Of a stretch of 15,750 nucleotides of DNA, positions 13,277 through 15,750 are shown in pieces. A program made the position numbers and the translations under genes. The notes below the pieces were generated by a model, which saw nothing but the letters and a program-made list of their open reading frames with translations, was not told the DNA's origin and searched no databases. Within the stretch, counting starts at the first letter, position 1. The number at the start of each line of letters is the position of its first letter. The DNA is taken from assembly GCA_003487805.1 (NCBI GenBank), contig DNNE01000054.1:15997-31746 (forward strand), in the 5' to 3' direction. This stretch comes from Blastocatellia bacterium. Lineage in GTDB: Bacteria; Acidobacteriota; Blastocatellia; Pyrinomonadales; Pyrinomonadaceae.

Positions 13277-15238
13277 CTAATTGATCTTGACGATGGCTCC
13301 TTTAATCGTAGTTACCCCACCGCTTTCGACGCTGTTCGTCGCCTGCCCTTTATTAGTGATCGCCACCTGCGCCTCATTAGTTAAAGACACCCCCGCTTTG
13401 TTCGTCATCGACGTCTGAGCTTCGTGGGTCATCGACATCCCTGATTTGATCGTCACCGATCCCGTGACGTCGATCGTCAGGTTGCCGGTCACTTTCAGCT
13501 CGTAATTGCCGGTGACTTTTTGCGTAAAGTTAGCTTTGTCCGTGTGCGTTTCGTCACCCGTCACGGTCACGGCCCGCGTTCCCTTTACCTCATAAGTTTC
13601 ATTCCCGGTGTTAACCTGAAAAGTGCGATTGCCTTTGGCCACCACGTAAGTGTCGTTTCCCTCTTCGATAGTGGTGGAACGATCTTTCTTGATCGTGTTC
13701 GTCTCGTTGTTGAGCACCTTCTTGGCGCGGTCGTGCTCGACGACGATGTTCTGATCTTTCTGCGCGTGAAAATAAAGCTCCTCTACGTCCTTCTTGTCCT
13801 CGAAGCGAATCTCGTTGAAGCCGGCGCCGCCTTTAGACGTGTTCGTCTTCACGGTGCTCTTGGTTTGTTCGTTGGGGAGCGGATAAGGAACTGTCTGCTC
13901 GCCGTTATAGACTGCGCCCGTGATGAGCGGCCGGTCGGGATCGCCTTCAAGATAACTAACGACAACTTCCTGACCGATCCGCGGCACAAATATTCCGCCC
14001 CAGTTTTTCCCCGCCCAACCAAAATCAACGCGTATCCAGCAGGAACTAGTTTCGTCGTTCTTACCTTTTTGGTCCCAGTGAAACTGGACCTTCACGCGTC
14101 CATATTTGTCGGTCCAGATCTCCTCGCCCGACTTGCCTACCACTTTGGCCGTCTGCGTGCCTGAGATTCTTGGTCTGGAACTGACGCGCGGCGGCCGGAA
14201 AGGAACCGCGACCGGAAAAGCTTCAAACGAGTTCACATAACTTTCCTGGGTGATGGCGTGCGTAACGGATCGCAAAGCGTATTCTTGATTGACGTCCGGA
14301 CGATAGTGATCTTTTAGTTTGAACTTGTGGCCGGCGACAAAAGCGCGCACGAACCCTTCTCCACGAATAAGCTTCCGCGGCTGCTCCAGCGCATCCAGAC
14401 GTATCTTGGCGCGACTTTCTCCTAAGTCCTTTTTGAGAAAGCCCCCCGGATATTCGTAGACTCTCAACTTGCCGTCTCGAGCTGGATCTGACTCTTCGAC
14501 GATCAAATCCGTGCTCGGAGTTTCAAAGTTGAAATCGTCCAGCGCGCACTTGTCGCTCACCAACTGTTCTTCGATGAGGCAGCGCGTTATCACCAGGTCC
14601 TGGGAGTAATCGACCAGCGATTGTTTGAAGGCGATCGATTTTTGTTCCAGCCCGGGACAAGGTTTGTGAACGTCGGCATCATCACCCAGCACCAGGACGT
14701 GCTTGTCTTCGCTGTGCTCGAAAAAGTAAAAAATGCCCTCGTCCTCCATCAGCCGAGAAACGAAATTGAATGCGGTCTCGTTATACTGAACGCAGTATTC
14801 GCGCGGGGTGTAGCTGTTCTTCAGATCGTCGCGAAAGTCGGTAAAGCCCAGATCACCAAAGATCGACTTAATGATGTCCGGTACACTCTTGTTTTGGAAG
14901 ATCCGACAGTCGCTGGTCTTGGTGAGCAGCCAGAGCCAGGGGTGAATCTCGGCATGATACCTCGTCAGCCGAACGTTGGTTTCCTCCTGCACGAACCGGC
15001 CTACAATGCCATTGAAGTAGTGCTTCGTGTTGTCCCCTAAACTGAGCGTGACCGTAACCGCCTTGCCGACGATGCCCTGAAAATCGAGAGCGTTGTCCTC
15101 GGAGACCATTTCCAGGTTGAATTGAAACAGGCCCGAGATGTGTTCTTCACCTCTCAGCGATCGCAAGAGTAGTTTATTCGGCCCCAGGGGCGTCGCGATC
15201 TGAAGTTTTAGATTGTCCTGGATGTAAACGGCGCTCAT
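13277..15238 (-). CDS. vgrG: VgrG/TssI spike protein
   Basis: This 653-residue protein shows the full VgrG plan. A gp27-like base spans residues 1-~360, with CVQYNETAFNFVSRLMEDEGIFYFFEH at 149-175 typical of VgrG. A gp5-like OB fold spans ~365-455, with IWTDKYGRVKVQFHWD (374-389) and VPRIGQEVVVSYLEGDPDRPLITGAVYN. A triple beta-helix needle spans ~480-653 with repeating TVTGDETH, KVTGNYELKVTGN and SMTNKAGVSLTNEAQ segments. Trimers form the membrane-piercing spike of contractile machines. It ends at the beta-helix with no effector extension, which fits separate cargo genes downstream. Its start overlaps the stop of the CNB-like gene (ATGA). The class of machine (T6SS or eCIS) is not settled by this gene alone. 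Confidence 0.95.
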   Translation of the reverse strand: MSAVYIQDNLKLQIATPLGPNKLLLRSLRGEEHISGLFQFNLEMVSEDNALDFQGIVGKAVTVTLSLGDNTKHYFNGIVGRFVQEETNVRLTRYHAEIHPWLWLLTKTSDCRIFQNKSVPDIIKSIFGDLGFTDFRDDLKNSYTPREYCVQYNETAFNFVSRLMEDEGIFYFFEHSEDKHVLVLGDDADVHKPCPGLEQKSIAFKQSLVDYSQDLVITRCLIEEQLVSDKCALDDFNFETPSTDLIVEESDPARDGKLRVYEYPGGFLKKDLGESRAKIRLDALEQPRKLIRGEGFVRAFVAGHKFKLKDHYRPDVNQEYALRSVTHAITQESYVNSFEAFPVAVPFRPPRVSSRPRISGTQTAKVVGKSGEEIWTDKYGRVKVQFHWDQKGKNDETSSCWIRVDFGWAGKNWGGIFVPRIGQEVVVSYLEGDPDRPLITGAVYNGEQTVPYPLPNEQTKSTVKTNTSKGGAGFNEIRFEDKKDVEELYFHAQKDQNIVVEHDRAKKVLNNETNTIKKDRSTTIEEGNDTYVVAKGNRTFQVNTGNETYEVKGTRAVTVTGDETHTDKANFTQKVTGNYELKVTGNLTIDVTGSVTIKSGMSMTHEAQTSMTNKAGVSLTNEAQVAITNKGQATNSVESGGVTTIKGAIVKIN

Positions 15239-15750
15239 CTTCTTTTGCTAATTGCGGTCGTTCTTTCATTTGGCTGCAGCCAGCCTTCAAGATAGGCATC
15301 GATCGTGCTCCGCACGTTGCGATACTTCGTCTGAAACTCGTCGAGTTGTTCGCGGCTGATTACCGAGATCTCACATTGCTCAAGCGTTAGCGCGGTCTCG
15401 CTGTACGGTTTTTCTGTCAACAGCGCCAGCTCTCCTAATGAATCACCCGGACCCAGGATGCCCACGACTCGCTCTTTGCCTCTTTCATTGCGGGAGATCT
15501 GGACCTGGCCTTTGCGAATAACGAACATGGACTTGCCCGGATTGCCCTGGAGCATCACGATCTCGTTCCTTTGAAGCTGTTGCTTATCAACCATTGCCAG
15601 TAGTTCGGCTTGTTTGCCTCGCGGCAGTTGCGACAGCATTCGACTCTTGATCGCTGGAGAGTCCGACCGCAGTGATTCAGGTGAAATGGTGATTGAGAAG
15701 CTCCGGGGACTTTTTTCGGCCGATGCTTGCGGCTCGGTGGGGTCAGAATT
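15235..15750 (-). CDS. Cyclic-nucleotide-binding-like (CNB) protein, 5' end cut by window edge
   Basis: The frame is open from the right edge to the stop at 15235, with no ATG, GTG or TTG between 15639 and 15750. Either the gene begins at ATG 15639 (134 residues, AAGAG four bases upstream) or, as I prefer, it extends past the edge. Counting from 15639, the cNMP-binding fold is clear: NEIVMLQGNPGKSMFVIRKG (25-44), GPGDSLGELALLTEKP (63-78) and a closing helix. No DNA-binding helix-turn-helix follows, so it is not a CRP-type regulator. The phosphate-binding cassette reads PYSETA where cAMP-binding members have PRAAT-like sequence, so the key Arg is absent and nucleotide binding is doubtful. It overlaps vgrG by ATGA, so the two are translationally coupled. 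Confidence 0.85.
   Translation of the reverse strand, partial: NSDPTEPQASAEKSPRSFSITISPESLRSDSPAIKSRMLSQLPRGKQAELLAMVDKQQLQRNEIVMLQGNPGKSMFVIRKGQVQISRNERGKERVVGILGPGDSLGELALLTEKPYSETALTLEQCEISVISREQLDEFQTKYRNVRSTIDAYLEGWLQPNERTTAISKRR

Noticed and set aside
13520..14164. Plus-strand open frame of 214 codons
   Set aside because: It lies wholly within vgrG on the opposite strand. The translation has no domain character, and VgrG is unambiguous.

Overview
All supported genes lie on the minus strand, so the window reads from right (15750) to left (1). It looks like the spike, effector and signalling end of a contractile injection locus, either a type VI secretion system (T6SS) or an extracellular contractile injection system (eCIS). 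No sheath, tube, baseplate or ATPase gene is visible, so the class of machine cannot be fixed from this window. Gene density is high, GC content is moderate, ATGA overlaps and strong AGGAGG-like ribosome sites are frequent, and both edges cut genes. The host is a Gram-negative-type bacterium. The effector N-terminal style and the palindrome near 2055 remind me of Acidobacteriota (Blastocatellia/Pyrinomonadales). That is recollection, not proof.

Right block (15750-11345): a cyclic-nucleotide-binding-like protein open to the right edge overlaps vgrG (spike) by ATGA. Then come a MORN-repeat (YwqK-like) protein, a DUF4280 PAAR-like spike-tip protein and a membrane-anchored SPOR-domain protein.

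Middle block (11300-3040): seven consecutive genes, probably cargo. Six carry one to five copies of a proline-rich module, roughly APPxYRPxPxPxVLQxK, at the N-terminus, each followed by a different C-terminal domain. In order these are: a Cys/His domain resembling CNF1/CheD deamidases, a GNAT-like acetyltransferase, the DUF4157 (eCIS core) protein, an unknown large domain, an SGHYxP-motif domain, an aspzincin-like (M35) metalloprotease, and a second GNAT-like acetyltransferase. The DUF4157 protein lacks the canonical module. The layout is that of a polymorphic effector cassette with a common, repeated loading or sorting leader. No immunity-like gene is interleaved.

Left block (2788-1): after a 251-base gap with a weak promoter candidate come a vWA-domain protein, a PP2C phosphatase and a Ser/Thr kinase with a C-terminal zinc-ribbon start, running off the left edge. 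This is the TerY-P (YegL/YegK/YegI-like) signalling triad. A strong imperfect palindrome sits in the mRNA leader of the phosphatase.

Working model (inference): the VgrG and PAAR-like proteins form the spike. The repeat leaders guide several effectors to the machine. The kinase/phosphatase/vWA triad, and possibly the CNB-like and SPOR proteins, control assembly, anchoring or firing.
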